NCBI GenBank assembly: GCA_013396755.1
Contig: VWZF01003276.1
Coordinates: 730,254 to 794,253, forward strand
DNA from: Sclerurus mexicanus
Lineage: Eukaryota; Chordata; Aves; Passeriformes; Furnariidae
Direction: 5' to 3'
Length of the DNA stretch: 64,000 nucleotides
The translations under genes and the position numbers were made by a program. Position 1 is the first letter of the stretch, and the number at the start of each line of letters is the position of its first letter. Below the pieces are notes generated by a model. It ran no database searches and was not told the DNA's origin. It saw only the letters and a program-made list of their open reading frames with translations. Positions 19,224-33,078 of this stretch are shown one piece after another.

Positions 19224-22200
19224 GTAGGTATAGCTGTGGTGACCCTAAGTTGTTCAAACTGTGTTAATTAAATTCTGTGCACTATCTCTTTTTATATATG
19301 CGTTGTAACTTCAGAAAGTGCGGGTTTACTCATGCTTACTCTTCCCTTTGCAGTGAAAGGTGGAAGTGACAAATTTTAATGCTCAGTCGTTTTATTTTGC
19401 ATGCAGTTACTGAAAAATAATTAAAGGAACATTAATTTAGTTATTTAATAACTTAGGTCTTCCCTATGAACATTGGCTTTTATGATGATGGCTACATTAG
19501 TGTACATGTGTTCCAGGATGATTCATCCAGTATCCTATTTTGCAAATACTCTGAATGCCTCCTAATTCATTTCCAGAATCAATAAGCACTCCTCTCTAGC
19601 TAATCACCAAGTCTGTTCTGTCTGCTTTCTTCTATGTCAATATGTCTATCTCAGTGAGATTTTCTCTGGGGTTGTTGTTATGCTACATGCAGCTTAGGGC
19701 CATTCTCTTTAAACCTTCCACTTGTTTAACATATATGATAAAAGAAATACATTTATCTCATATTTACCTTTCCTTTTATTCTGAAGGCATTTTTCACTGC
19801 CATCACAAGCTTTATTTGTACAAGCTGTCTAATTATATACTTTTTAGTGGCCAACCAAGCTTGCAGTGTTGTGGAATAAATGAAGTCTTGTGATCTCCAT
19901 TAACTAGATTTGCTTCCATCAGAAACACTGATAAAGCAGATTTGTGGCATTTTATGCTGTTATTTCTGCATCACGTCAATTGTTTTTTCTGAATTCCAGT
20001 GCACAGGTGTTGCAAAGCCCTTATTCAGTCTCTTTTGTTTCTTACAGTATTAGCTGATTTTCAGAAAGCAGAAAATGTTTGAATCGTTTGATTCTTTGGA
20101 GATGTTGTCTTTTTTGTGTTGAGGGGTTTGAGGGCCGGGGGCGAGAGAGGTGGGATGTCTTCTGATTTTAATAAAATGAAAATGGGTTGCTCTTTATGTT
20201 GTAATTTTTTTTTGGTCCTGATTTGTTGGGTAAAGGATTTGAATATCTCTTTCATCACTAACAACACAAATCTTTGACAATAACAATTCAGAAGCCTCCA
20301 TCTACATATTTAGAGCAAATCCTTATAGGAACTGAGTTGATGGAGTTTAAATTAGCTGTTATTTGAGCTACTAATATGTCGTTGCTAGTAGTGCAAAGTT
20401 TAAAAATGCAGAAGTTAACCATCCAGAAATTTTTGCTTGTTCCAAAGCACAAACCCCCACAAAAACTGTAAAATATGGGTTAAAAATCTATTTATTTGAT
20501 TTTCTCATTCTTTGAAAAAGCATGGCTTAAATTTCCAGATTTGCCTTTGCCCCTTTGTAGTAAATGTGATAGTATCTTTACAGGAGCATTAGGAACTCAC
20601 TAGTGACTTTCACGGGTGGCTCATGGCATAGATCAGCCTATGTAATTTTATCACTTTCAGTCCAAATTCTTTATCAAGCTTGAACTGTCAGATTCTGTCT
20701 GAAATAACAAGTTAACACAGCTGCTTTTATACTGTGCATTAGAGTTAGCAGAAAATATTGTACAAATCCTATAATACACTGTAACAAAAGTTACTTGTGT
20801 AAGGCAATGTATTACGTAGTTATGCTGTTATGAAGGAGTTAGGCAAATCGTAAACCTTGGTATCAGCCACATGAGGGCACTGTAATGCTAGGACTGGTAG
20901 AACTTGTGGCTGTGCTTGAAACACTTAGAAACTGAGGTTTAAGTGCAATTGCAGTTGAATTCCCCTGCTGTTGTACTTAAGTACTCAGTGAAGAATCTGT
21001 TAACAGGTTTTCTTCTTCCTTTTCTTTCTTCCAGTCTTTTTCAGTTTAACCTCTCTGCTTCTGAGAAATAATGCATTTTATCCTTTAATAAGTTTGCATT
21101 GAGAATTCTGGTTGATATGCAACCCAGAAAGAATTTGTAGAGTTGGCAGTTGAGACTTGTGACATGTATAAAAGGCAGAACAACTGGAAGTTTCCATACA
21201 TGGAAGAGAGGGGGTAATAATGAGGTGGATGTTAAGACTGGGAATTTGGGCCCTGACTGACTTACTCAGGTTTTAGTGAAAACTCTAAAACAGGTCTCAC
21301 TTCCACTGATCGCACCTTTTGTATCTTTTATAATTGAAATGTGTCTGTTTTTAATTCCTTCAAATTAATCTCCTGCTTAGTCACCTGCAAAGGAGTTTGA
21401 GACAGCAGATGCGATACATAAATATTTCAACACTTTTTGCCTATTTTAGGATGAACAGATTTTTCCTGGAAAAGTTATCAGAGCAGGATAGATAGAAAAT
21501 AATTTTTGCTTGACTTAAGAGAGGAGGAGGCTCTTGTGATGGTAATATCTATTTTTCTGAGGAAGAAACTTTGATGAAATGGGTTGAATAACAGCACAGT
21601 AGTTTCATTTGTCCTCGTCTTTGTGATTCTAGTTCAGTCTTTCTAGCTACTTTGCTTCTGTTCTGGCCAAAAGTAAGTTGACCACCTTTATAGCTACAGG
21701 ATGTCAGCTAACTTTGTGAATGCTGGAATTTTCTCTCGTAAGTCACCTTTATATCCAGAAATAGAATCTGTCTTTTGTTAGCAGGGGGCTGTGGAGGCAC
21801 ACTGGAACATTTGCTTTAGTAATGATCTCTTTCAACTGATCCACAGATAAACTTTTCTTTAATGTCTGTCTTAATGGTGGATAATTTTGAGATCCAGACC
21901 CAGAATCCTTGAAACAGCTTAAGATATTTTGGAAACAAACACCTATATACTATTCAAAATGTTAACACAAATCTGGCATCTTACCAGTTGTGAAACACTT
22001 TTTCTATGATTCAGTGACTCCTCTGGTAAATGTAGTAGTCCCAACAGAAGCACTAATGTATGATTTCAGATTCAGGTTTGAATGCTTTTCTTTATTGCAA
22101 CCTTGGATATCGAGTTGCTTTTCAATTTATGCTGTGCTGGATCAATCATGCTTGACCAAGAATGTACCTAGTAATAAAAATATCTAGCCGGACAGCAGAA

Positions 22201-23092
22201 AATCTGTTTTCAGCACCATCATAGTTAAATTGTGAGCTGTGAGGTTTCCTTAGCTAAATACGGCCTTTTTTCAGCATGCCATTTTTCACCTATCTTACTT
22301 GTGAAAATTTGGAAGCAATCAGAGGTATTACAGAAGAGGACAAGTGAAGAAGAATGGTAGTCCCAAAATGGTTGCTTACTGCAGTAACCATTAATACAGT
22401 GACCTGTCTTCCATCTCTGGTTGTTGGTTTCACTTTAGCATTTTTGAAAACAGTTCCTGAAATGGAAAGTAATCTGTATGTCATTGGGGATTCTGAAACA
22501 ACCTTCTGCCGTCTGCATTTTAGCACTTCTCCAAATTTTCATAAGATCCATTCCTCTCTGTCTCATTATCAAGGGAGCACTACCTGCAATTGTTATATTG
22601 CAAACTAAATTGTCATTCAGAAAACTGCCAGACCACTACTAAAGCCTGACATGTTCTTTAACTCTATTGTACTTGGCTTGTCATGAATTTACTTTTTAAG
22701 TGTTGACTGCTTACCTAAGAGCTAACATAGCATCAGTTAAGGGATGCTGCTCTCAGATTCAGATCTGTTCAATCAGTCAGAAAAGGTATAAACAAAAATG
22801 ACAATCACAGGTTCTGTATGCCAGTGTCTACAGAATTTGCATATACAACAGCATTATTATAGCACTAGAATAGTGACTAGAAGAATAGAAATATATAATG
22901 CTTTGGTGTGGAAGAGAACTTAAGGACCGTCTAGTTCCAACCCCCCTGCCATGGGCAGGAACACCTGCTAAACCAAGTTGCTCCAAGCTCCAACCTGGCC
23001 TTGAATCCCCTCACTTGACCTGCTGGCCACACTGCTTTTGATGCAGCTCAGGATACAATTGGCTTTTGGGGCTGCAAGTACACATTGCTGGG

Positions 23093-23440
23093 TCATGTCC
23101 AGGCTCTCATCCACCAGCACCCCAAGCCCTTCTCAGCAGGGCTGCTCTCAATCTGTTCATCCCTCAGCCTGTATTGATACCAGGGGTTGCCCCAACCCAG
23201 GTGTAGTACCTTGTGCTTGGTCTTGTTAAACTGCATGAGATTCCCATGGGCCCACTTCTCAAGCTTGTCGAGGTCCTTTCGGATGGCACCCCGTCCTTCA
23301 GATGTGTCAATAGCACCACTCATCTTGGTGTCATCTGTGAAGTTCCTGAGTGTGCACTTGATCCCTCCATCTGTGTCATTAATGAAGATATTAAATAACA
23401 CTGGTCCCAGTACGGACCCCTGAGGGGCACCACTTGTCAC
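23093..23440 (-). pseudogene. CR1 reverse-transcriptase fragment (inactive)
   Basis: The frame opens [20 protein letters not shown], the conserved RT block, and continues with [10 protein letters not shown]. The usual active-site box is F-A-D-D, so Ala is replaced by Thr while both Asp remain. [18 protein letters not shown] follows, as in CR1. The frame is open for 115 codons but is cut off from the rest of the ORF. Confidence 0.92.
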
Positions 23441-23704
23441 AGATGTCTGTCAGGACTGAGCCACTGACCACTACACACTTGATGTGACCATCTAACCAAT
23501 TCCTTATCCATCTATAACAATCTACCCATCAAATCCATCTCTCTCCATCTTGTGGGGAAGTGTAGAAGTCACTTTACAGAAGTCTAGATAAATGACATCT
23601 GTAGCCCTTCCCTTATCTACTGATGTAGTCACTCCATCATAGAAGGTCACTAGGTCAGTCAGGCCAGACTTACTCTTGGTGAAGCCACACTTATCCTGAT
23701 TGTC

Positions 23705-23902
23705 TCAAATCACCTCCCTGTTCTCCATGTGCCTTAGCATAGCTTCTGGGAGGATCTGTGCCCTGGTCTTCCCATGTACAGAGATGAGTGTGACAGGTTG
23801 GTTGTTCCCAGGGCCCTCTGTTCTACTCTTTTTAAAGATAAGTACAATATTTCCCTTTTTCCAGTCCCCAGAGCAGTCCATCTGACTGCCATGACTTTTC
23901 AA
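23705..23902 (-). pseudogene. CR1 reverse-transcriptase fragment (upstream piece)
   Basis: It reads GDWKKGNIVLIFKKSRTEGP, then PVTLISVHGKTRAQILPEAM and LRHMENREVI, a recognisable CR1 RT segment (family form ...NYRPVSLTSVPGK...). The frame does not connect to the catalytic piece at 23093-23440. Confidence 0.88.
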
Positions 23903-24345
23903 ATATCTTGGGGATATGCAACTATCTCAGGCAGTTTCCTCAGAACTCTGGGATGCATCTGATTGGGTCCCATAAATTTATGTGTGTTCAGGTTCCTTAG
24001 GTAGTTGTGAGCCTGACCTTTACTTACAGCAGTAAGTATTTTGCTCTCCCAGTCACTATAATGCTCTGTCCACACAAGAGATGTTGCAAGAGAGGTTACC
24101 ATTGAAGACTGAGGCAAAAAAAAAAGTCTGTTGTTACCAGTTTTCCAGCATTGTGGGGCTACACCTTCTTTGAGCTTCCTTTTCTGGTTAACATGGCTGT
24201 AGAAGCTCTTCTTGTTATTCTTTGTATCCCTTGTGCAGTTCAGTTCCAGCTTTGTCTTGGCCTTCCTCGCTCCATCGTAACACAACCAAACTTTGTCCCT
24301 ATACTGTTCCCAGGTTATCTGCCCTTGTTTCTGCTGCCTATGCAT
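23899..24345 (-). pseudogene. CR1 ORF2 fragment (linker before RT)
   Basis: A 148-codon open piece containing EQYRDKVWLCYDGARKAKTK and LELNCTRDTKNNKKSFYSHV, ending near HPRVLRKLPEIV. It matches the CR1 region between endonuclease and RT. The endonuclease itself is missing, because the element is 5'-truncated at about 24476. Confidence 0.88.
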
Positions 24346-24524
24346 TTGCTGCTTTCACTTTCACAGCAGTTCCCTACTCAGCCATGCTGGCCTATCACTT
24401 TTCTTGTCCAATTTCTTGCTCCTGGGATTACTAACTCCTGTGCTCAATAGAACATTTCCCTAAAGATCTGCCAGCTCTAGATAATACCTAATAATATCTA
24501 ATAATATATAAATAACATATATAG

Positions 24525-24692
<168 letters not shown>

Positions 24693-25370
24693 TGATTGAC
24701 AAATAGATACATAACTTAATTTCTTTATTTCCTTATCGCTGATAACAAAGTCCTTAAAACTCTAATGGAGGTGTACTGGTTATTCAGCAAGTGTGTACAA
24801 AAACCCCTTCAGCCCCAAGATACCCGTGTAGTACTGCTTCCCTTTTTTGTTAGGTTTTTTTTTTTTGTTTGGGTTTTTTATTCGAGACTTTGGCACTTTT
24901 TTGTTAGTTTTTTAATACCTGCAGTAGAGAACTCTTGTGCTGACTTTTATTATTTTAGGTTAAGTGCAAGTATGCTGAGATGCTTCAGATGATGAGTCAT
25001 AAGTAAGCTGCAAAGTTTCAGTATAGATGAAGGAAACTTACCTCTTTTCCAGAGTCAAATTGTCCTTGTAAAAATTCATGACTCCCTATAAAGTATTCCG
25101 TTTGAAAAAGTGCTCTGGTGAATTAGGAAAGATGGAGGGATTTTTGTTTTCCTTATTTTAGATCAGTGTTTTAATTTAGTGCTTTCACTTTGAGAGGCAG
25201 TTTTAAATTTGATACATATATGTTATTTTCTGTAGAGTAAAACTGGTAATCTTTACTGTGAAATTACATACTGAACAAGTTTATAAAACTTGACATATTC
25301 AAACATGAGGAGCCAAAGTCTCCATTTTTTAGGTTAATTTACTTGATTTGTGTTTTTGTGGTTTTTGTAG

Positions 25371-25532
<162 letters not shown>

Positions 25533-26761
25533 TGAAAAATAAAATGGATTGCTTCTCACAATTCTATTATGAGTCATTAAGTACTTTCAAGCATCATATT
25601 TCAGTGCTGATTTTTCTCAGTTAAGGGTAATTCAGTAGTTCTTTTACATTTTTCAGATTATTTTTAAGTTCGTGTTAAACATAAATGGTTCATGGTGAGT
25701 GAATCAAATTACTTCCAGTTTATCCGTTACATGCCATACAGAGATGTTGGCAAATATACTCAGTAAAGACTTGATAGGTCTTAATGGAAACCTAAGGTTT
25801 TAGTTAATTGAGATTTGCAAATATTAACGTGTAGCAGTCTTGATTAAAGTCTGAGGTGCATAATGATGGGGGATTATTTGTTATAGAGAACATATTATAT
25901 ACAAACACACTTCATCATTTTCTAGTGAGTAACCAGATGTTTCGAAGCAGTCCTATTTGAATAAGTAATATTCTTTTGAAATTTGTTGTTCTAAGGATAC
26001 CGTTATCTAAAAATTTACTCCATTTGAGTAAATTTTACTCAAAGAAACAAGTTATTTCTGCAGTTAAATAATTCTTGGATTTTAATAGTCAAAGCAAGTG
26101 CAGTTAAAAATGTATGACTTTGTATTCTAAGAAAATTTTCTAGTTTACTATTCCTAAATTATTTGAAGGAATATTTTGCAAAAAATGCACCAAATAAAAG
26201 CCGAAAGATTGTATGTTTTGAGGATACATATTCAAGGCCAAAATACTGAAATCACATAGATATCTCTGTAACTATTGCCTTTTCAAGTCTAATGAATAAA
26301 CATATAATTTTCAAATTGGATTTCTAAGGAAATCATCACTATGTGACTGATTTCAAATCTACTCTTACCTTCTTTTAGTAACTTTTGATCTTCAATTTCA
26401 TGAATTATCAGAAGGGCTGATAATTCTAGAAGTAGTGATTTTTCTTCTTGGAAGTTTATTTCATGGTTATGATTAATTTGTTGAAATCTCCAAAGATGGT
26501 ACAATATTTTTGAATCTCTCAGTGCAAAATACAGAGTTCCAGGCATACAGGTTCAAATGTGATTGTGTTAGCAAGAATACTTGAATAGAGTTTGTTAGAA
26601 TTGTGAAGTTATTTTTGGGGCTTGTCACGAAAACACTAAGAAGCTAAATTAAATAACTATTGGGAGTAGACATTTAGAGAAAACCAAGGGAAAAATAGTA
26701 GGGAGCTCATATTTAAGGGAGTAATGAGTACACTGATTATAAACACTTTTTTATTTTGCAG

Positions 26762-26934
26762 TACACCTTGCCAACCCTGTTGGACACAGCTGTACAGATT
26801 CTTCAAGGGAAGGGCAGTATTCCTTTCTCTATGCTCCAAACACTGTTGAAGCTCATAGTACTAATGTTCAGTACACTGCTGCTTGTAGTTGTCAGAGTCC
26901 AGGTTATCCAGTCTCAGCTTCCAGTGTTTACAAG
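26762..26934 (+). CDS. TMTC3: TMTC3 coding exon 5 (residues 209-266)
   Basis: A 173-bp exon, phase 0 in and 2 out, opening [20 protein letters not shown]. It includes a membrane helix ([17 protein letters not shown]) and ends QSQLPVFTR. Acceptor TTTTGCAG, donor CAAG|GTAATA. Confidence 0.95.
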
Positions 26935-27777
26935 GTAATAGAGTGTCTTATTTACAGATGTCAATAAATAAGATATGACTTAATGAGGTCTGAATGAAAT
27001 AGCCAAAAATATGTCAACTTCAATGTTATTAACTTATTCTATTATTGGTAATCAGTGTTTGTACAATACTGCATCGTTTTTTTTGTGAAAATGGTAAATT
27101 ATATATTTCAGCACCTGTTGACAAGAATGTCCAAAGTATTGAGGTATCTGAGCAGGAGCTACATTTTTAAAAACTTATTAGTTTGTCTTAGTAACTCAGA
27201 AATTAAATGTCTTATTGTTTGAGTATTTTTTATTATCTTTGTATTTGAACCTTGGCTGAATAGTCCAAACCTCTTAAGTTTTTCCTCTTCTCCACAGAAA
27301 ATTTTTTTTTTCATTTTAGATATGTGCTATGGGAAAAAAAAATGGTTGTCTTCAGATAGACTGCTTGAAGATAAGTGTTTATGAATGACATTAGAACTGA
27401 AAAACTAATTTATCTTAAGTTTGATCAGTGTAGAAATGCGAGACTCTATTATTGTCCCTGAAAAAATGAGACAAACTATTAAAAACATGGACAAAGACTA
27501 CTGAACTCAACTTTCAGTGTAAATCATTGTTTCTTCAAACTTAAGTTGACTATATCCCAGACCAGTTTCATAAACTTTGAGAAGGCTCTGTCTTGCTCTG
27601 CAGTGAATGGCTGTTCAAGGTTCCAAAGTCTCACACCTGACTAACGCAGGAAGATTAGGGTATTGTATATGTCTGTAATTGGTAGTTCTAGCTATGAATC
27701 TGAAGTTTGCCACAAAGTGAATCAAGACCATATCTTTTTTCATTAAAAGCTCCTTTTTCTCCTTTCTTTTGCTTAAG

Positions 27778-28030
27778 GTTTGATAACCCAGCTGCTGTAA
27801 GTCCATCCCCAGCAAGACAGCTGACTTTCAACTACCTCCTCCCCGTAAATGCTTGGCTTCTTCTCAACCCCTCAGAACTATGCTGTGATTGGACAATGGG
27901 AACTATTCCTCTTGTGGAGTCTCTGTTAGATGTTAGAAATATTGCCACCCTTACCTTCTTTTGCTTTCTGGGAGCTTTGATTGTCTTCAGTCTCCGATAT
28001 CCTGGTGATTCCTCCAAGACAGTATTGATG
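27778..28030 (+). CDS. TMTC3: TMTC3 coding exon 6 (residues 266-350)
   Basis: A 253-bp exon, phase 2 in and 0 out. It begins the TMTC-specific DUF1736 region with [20 protein letters not shown], followed by [23 protein letters not shown] sequence and a membrane helix ([17 protein letters not shown]). It ends SSKTVLM. Acceptor GCTTAAG, donor ATG|GTATGA. Confidence 0.96.
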
Positions 28031-28908
28031 GTATGAATTTAAGTTATGCTTAAATCTAGACAGCCTGTTGTACTGAAAATTTCTAGAAAATTCTTGTTTC
28101 TTCAAAGAAACATTCCATTTCTGTAGGTTTGGTTTTGACAGGTTTTTTTGTAGCTTGGAGGCCAGATATTATATAATTATTCATGTCTTTTCTTGGACCA
28201 GAGAGTGGAAAGTTGCTGTTTAAGTGACCCAGGACATAGAGCAAACGGTCATGTCCACTTCCTTTGCAGCAGATTAATTTCTCTGCCTTTTAGTAAACAC
28301 ACTTTTTGATAAGAAGTCTGTCACCGACTTAAGACCTGCAGTTATGTAGTTCTTAAGATCGTTGTCATTTTAGGTATTTTAGAGTGCTCTTAGCACACTA
28401 TCTAAACACTGATGTTTATGTTATCTGATTTTTATTTCTTCACATTTATTACAGAAACTTAAAGCAGACTCTATTGTACTGTAAAAATAATTAATTTAGG
28501 CATCATATAGACTGATACAAATTTTTAATTGCTATAAAACATAATGTCCAAGGTTCTTAGGCTATCTTGGTTTTGTATCTGGAACTCTTATTTAAATATT
28601 GTTTCGAATTTAATCCTGTGATCCTAGTGATTTGTCATATAGCTGCTCTTTTATGTAGTATAGAAAGGTGAATAGATTTGTAAACCCTTAAGTAAGGAAT
28701 GGAATTATTTGCAGGTTACTGCTTGCCATATTCTGAGAGGTCTCCATGTAAAACAGATCTTCATGTTGAAAAGAAAAACAGCCGCATCTCTACTATGTAT
28801 GTCTGTTTTTCTGGGTTTATTTTTGTAGTTAATTTGCAATTTGTGTTTTGGGTACAGTTTGTCACTGCCTGGTCTTGATTAGTGATGCCATTTGCATTTC
28901 TTTTCTAG

Positions 28909-29057
28909 GCACTCTGCTTAATAGTGCTACCATTCATTCCTGCGTCAAACCTGTTTTTTCCTGTTGGATTCGTAGTAGCCGAACGAGTGTTGTATGTTCC
29001 TAGCATGGGATTCTGCATTTTAGTAGCACATGGATGGAAGAAATTATCAAATAAAAG
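28909..29057 (+). CDS. TMTC3: TMTC3 coding exon 7 (residues 351-400)
   Basis: A 149-bp exon, phase 0 in and 2 out. It reads [20 protein letters not shown], then [20 protein letters not shown] and HGWKKLSNK. The [11 protein letters not shown] block is a hallmark of TMTC/PMT-like enzymes. Acceptor TTTTCTAG, donor AAAAG|GTAAGG. Confidence 0.96.
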
Positions 29058-31338
29058 GTAAGGTGGTATGACCTAAAACTGGTTTAACTCACCTCTTACT
29101 TTCATAGAAGATAACCATATTTATAACTAGAAGCTTTCCCATTAGAGCTTTTATCGGTATGAATTTATTACAATATAGCTCTTACTCTTTTTCAAGTTCT
29201 TAATGGCCACAGAGTAATGACCAAGAAACCATTTCACAGGCATGTGAACAAATTACAGCAAGAAAGTTCTTAGGGGACTGGTGGATTATCCTGACAATGT
29301 TACAAAATTTATTTTAAATATATACAAATATATCTATATACACAGACACATATGTATACACAGACATGCATTTTTTATTTAATATATAAGCATACATATA
29401 TACAGCCTGCACCGAACAGTTTTAGAATGCAGTATAATATATTACACATGGCTGCAAAATAAGACTTTACCTATGATCCTAGTAGTATAACTGACCATCT
29501 CTTTTCTACAAAAGAAATACTTTTCTGTTTAAATCCTAGACATTTTTAGGGGTTAGGCAGAAAGTATTTCTTGGCCAGATTGCATTTTTACTCTATTGAA
29601 AGTGATTACTGACTGAAATTTATATAATACATGTATGACAGCAAGTTAAAATATCTTTTACTGGTTAGATTTTATATATGCCATGCTAGGAAAGTGCATC
29701 ATTATGTATCATTAATATTTGTTAAACTAAAGAATTCTTTGGATAACAACTTCTTAGGAAATTCTGCTCTAAAAGCATATTTTCCTATGCTTCTGTTTTT
29801 CCTGATATCTGCCCATGCCTTCCACTGACCTGGATGCTTTACCCTAGTTGCCCCAGTGGTATCCTAATGGTAGTTCAGACAAATGGCAAGGCAGCAATTC
29901 ACACTCTTATGTTGTCTGCTGTCGTTAGAGCTGTGGCCTTGCAGGATCACTTATACTAAGAGGTGCTGCTGAAGCTGACAGCACCTGCATAATGAGAAAT
30001 TAGTGATACCTTGTGGGAGTGAGGAGAAAGTATTCTCACAAATCCCACTATGAGGCAGTAAAAATAGAAGTGATGTAAAAGAAAGCAAGGAACCAGGAGA
30101 GGATGGCTGGGGAGAAAGATCAGGCAGCAGTGTCATTTATTATAAAAATACTGGGAATCAGCACTGTGAAAAGTCTTAGGAGAAAGAGAAGGCTCCTTGC
30201 TTTAGAAATATGTGGAAAGGAAAAGCTTTCTTATAAGCCTGATGGGCATATAGATTACTGTATATGGTAGTTCTGATAAATCACTTTGCTAGTGTTTAAG
30301 AATTTCTTCTCTCTTAATTTTACAGTTCCTCTTTTTTAGTATTTTTAAAACCAAGCATGGTAGTCTTAAGTCTGCATGGCATTTTGTATATCTTAAAAGT
30401 GGAGGGGAAAAAAAAAGCTTTTAGTTTTTAGGAAACCCCTGTGAAGTACGTAGTGGTATGAAAAACTGTTGCATAAGTCAAGTATAAGAATTAGATGTTC
30501 ATGGTGAGCAGCTGTATGTCCTCTTGAGAATGATAGTTTTTAAAACAAAATTATATCCATAATTGCGGGAAGGCTACTGAGTGTTTGACATGTTTTTTCA
30601 TAATTAAATTAGAATTCAGGAACCAAATTATCAACATGTTAAAGTGTATTTTTTATATCTGTCATGTTTAAACTCCAGAAAAATAGACTGCACAAAACCG
30701 GGAAGATTATTCCTGACAAGCTTGTCACAGAGGGTGATTTTTGCCCCAGTTTGCAGCTTTAAAAACGAAGTTGCTAGAAAGGCATTAAACCTTTCTGCTA
30801 TTAAATATTACAGTAGCATTGGGATTATATTTGCTTATGGAAGATTGGGTAGTCTCCACAGGCCTCTCTATTAAGGTCTCTCCATTAAAGTATGTCCTAC
30901 AGTGTGGGAAGGATTGGCAGTGCGTGCAGTAAAGAACCTTTGTGGAATTGTCTGATATGAAGGAAGAGGATGGGGTGATACTTCTCTTGCTTTTTCCATT
31001 TTTTAACATTTTGTATACTGGTTTGGAGAACCTCACTTTTTGGCATTATATTTATTAAATTACAGAGCGGTTTTAACAGAAGTATAATTTTGGTACATTT
31101 TTTATTTGCATTCTATTATGTGAATTGCATTTGTTCTTAAGGGAATTACATAGTCATACTAAAAAAAATCAGGTAAAAAATTTTATTTGAAATTAGACAT
31201 TATTTCCTTTTAAACTCTAGAGTGCGCCATTTACAAATATGGTCCTTGGTTTGTTTGCCTCTTAGCATGTGAGATACTTATTCTGATAAATATTAGAATT
31301 GTTTGTGTACTTACAATAAACATTTTTTGTGTTAATAG
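29058..31338 (+). other. TMTC3: TMTC3 intron after coding exon 7
   Basis: About 2.3 kb. An AT/CA-rich low-complexity patch of tatata and cacaga units lies at about 29317-29405. An unrecognised 83-codon minus-strand frame occurs at 30785-31036, most likely chance. No repeat family was identified. Confidence 0.55.
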
Positions 31339-31459
31339 TGTACTAAGAAAAATTTCTTGGGTTTGTTTGGCTGCGGTACTATTCACTCATGCCTTAAAAA
31401 CACTGCACAGAAACTGGGATTGGGAGTCGGAGTACACATTATTTATGTCAGCTTTAAAG
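31339..31459 (+). CDS. TMTC3: TMTC3 coding exon 8 (residues 400-440)
   Basis: A 121-bp exon, phase 2 in and 0 out. It reads [20 protein letters not shown], the last membrane helix, then [31 protein letters not shown] marks the switch from membrane part to the luminal TPR domain. Acceptor GTTAATAG, donor AAAG|GTACTG. Confidence 0.95.
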
Positions 31460-32069
31460 GTACTGTGTTCTGTTTGGAAAGGATAATGCAGAGTTTGTTG
31501 CTGTTCTTATAAAGCTGAAGTGGAGCATGATAAAAATGGAGAAAAATGATACCTGTTTTGGCACATTAATTTCTGTATTGACAGTATTGACATATAATTA
31601 GTTGCTTCGGGGAATGCTTTAAAAGTAGTGTGGTACGCACATGGGAATTCATGTGCAAGAAATAGATGGTAGTTTGTCTTGTGTTAAACAGTTAAATGTA
31701 CTCTATTGTCTGGATCAAGGCAAGATATGTTTCAGTACAAAAATCTACTAGAAGTTTGTTGCATAGAATAATTTCTTCAAAGTTTATATGGCATGATGTT
31801 CAGTTTGTAAAATATCCCGTAAAAATTACAATGAATTTTAAAATGTTTGGTGTTTCTAAGAGTAAATAATTAAAATAAATGATGTTGAGCAACAAGTTCA
31901 ATGTAATCATTCTGTATACAGTGTTTTATTGTCCTTTATATATAGAAGCTTGAAGAAATCTGTCATTTGCTCTGCATTTTTGTGTCTTAAGACATAGTTA
32001 AGAGAAAATCAATTGCCATGTCATTTCTGCTTAATACCTTATGCACTGATAGCTTTTTTCTGGTTTTAG

Positions 32070-32181
32070 GTAAATAAAAATAATGCAAAACTATGGAACA
32101 ATGTGGGACATGCGTTAGAAAATGAAAAGAATTTTGAAAGAGCCTTGCAGTTTTTCATACAGGCCACACAAGTGCAGCCAG
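32070..32181 (+). CDS. TMTC3: TMTC3 coding exon 9 (residues 441-478), TPR
   Basis: A 112-bp exon, phase 0 in and 1 out. It reads [20 protein letters not shown] and then [17 protein letters not shown], a clear TPR unit with the usual W-x-N-x-G and A-x-x-A spacing. Acceptor GGTTTTAG, donor CCAG|GTAAAA. Confidence 0.95.
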
Positions 32182-32922
32182 GTAAAAGCTTTGACTAGTT
32201 GCCACTGAATGGCATCTCTGCACTCCTAGTATTTCAGTGTGCTTAGCTTAATTAATCTGTTCTCAATGGTCTGTCTTTTTTAAACTGAACATCAAATGAT
32301 GTCATATGGTAACTTAATTTATTCATAATTTTTGGGAATAATCTAAAAATCTTTTCCTCCAGGAAAAGTTTCTATCTATAAAACAATGCAAAACTTTTGA
32401 TTAAAAACAATTTATTTGTATGATGTTCTTTCTGAATTAGCTTAAACTGTAGTTTCTTAGGAGCATAATTATTACTTCATTATCTTACTTAAAACTAAAG
32501 AGGTGTGTGAAAAAATGAAAAAAATCTAGATAATATCAAAGTGCACATTTAATCTATTTCACATATTGTTGGAAAAGAAGTTCTAGGTACTACTGTGCAA
32601 TCCTTTTAAAAGCCTAATAAATAACCTTCAATTTATGTGCCTCTATGATAGCAAGAAATTAAAGATGGATACATGGAAGTATGATATTACCTCAATTTTT
32701 TTACAGTTTCCTGAGTAACTGTGTAATCCCTCCTTAGTTCATAGTTAAATTATTAATTTCATAAGATGAACAATTAACATAGAATTGTTTTGTGGGTTTT
32801 TTTGGTAATAGTGGTGGTCTATGCAGAGTACCTATCTTTGACACTGCTCTGAAGGCAGAGTTGTTTATTTTCACCATACTCAGTGCATGGAAGTATTTTA
32901 ATTTCATTCTTTTCTTTATTAA

Positions 32923-33078
<156 letters not shown>

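Larger units (their letters stand above)
22875..24476 (-). mobile_element. CR1 LINE, 5'-truncated and decayed
   Basis: About 1.6 kb of CR1 on the minus strand, antisense to TMTC3. It covers the middle and end of the reverse-transcriptase ORF and the 3' region. The 3' end, read on plus, is ACTTAAGGACCGTCTAGTTC and CCAACCCCCCTGCCATGGGC. A 3' portion seems deleted, because the sequence jumps from the terminal region to RT sequence near 23000. The ORF is broken by frameshifts into pieces at 23899-24345, 23705-23902 and 23093-23440. It lies within 112 bp of a TMTC3 exon. Confidence 0.92.
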
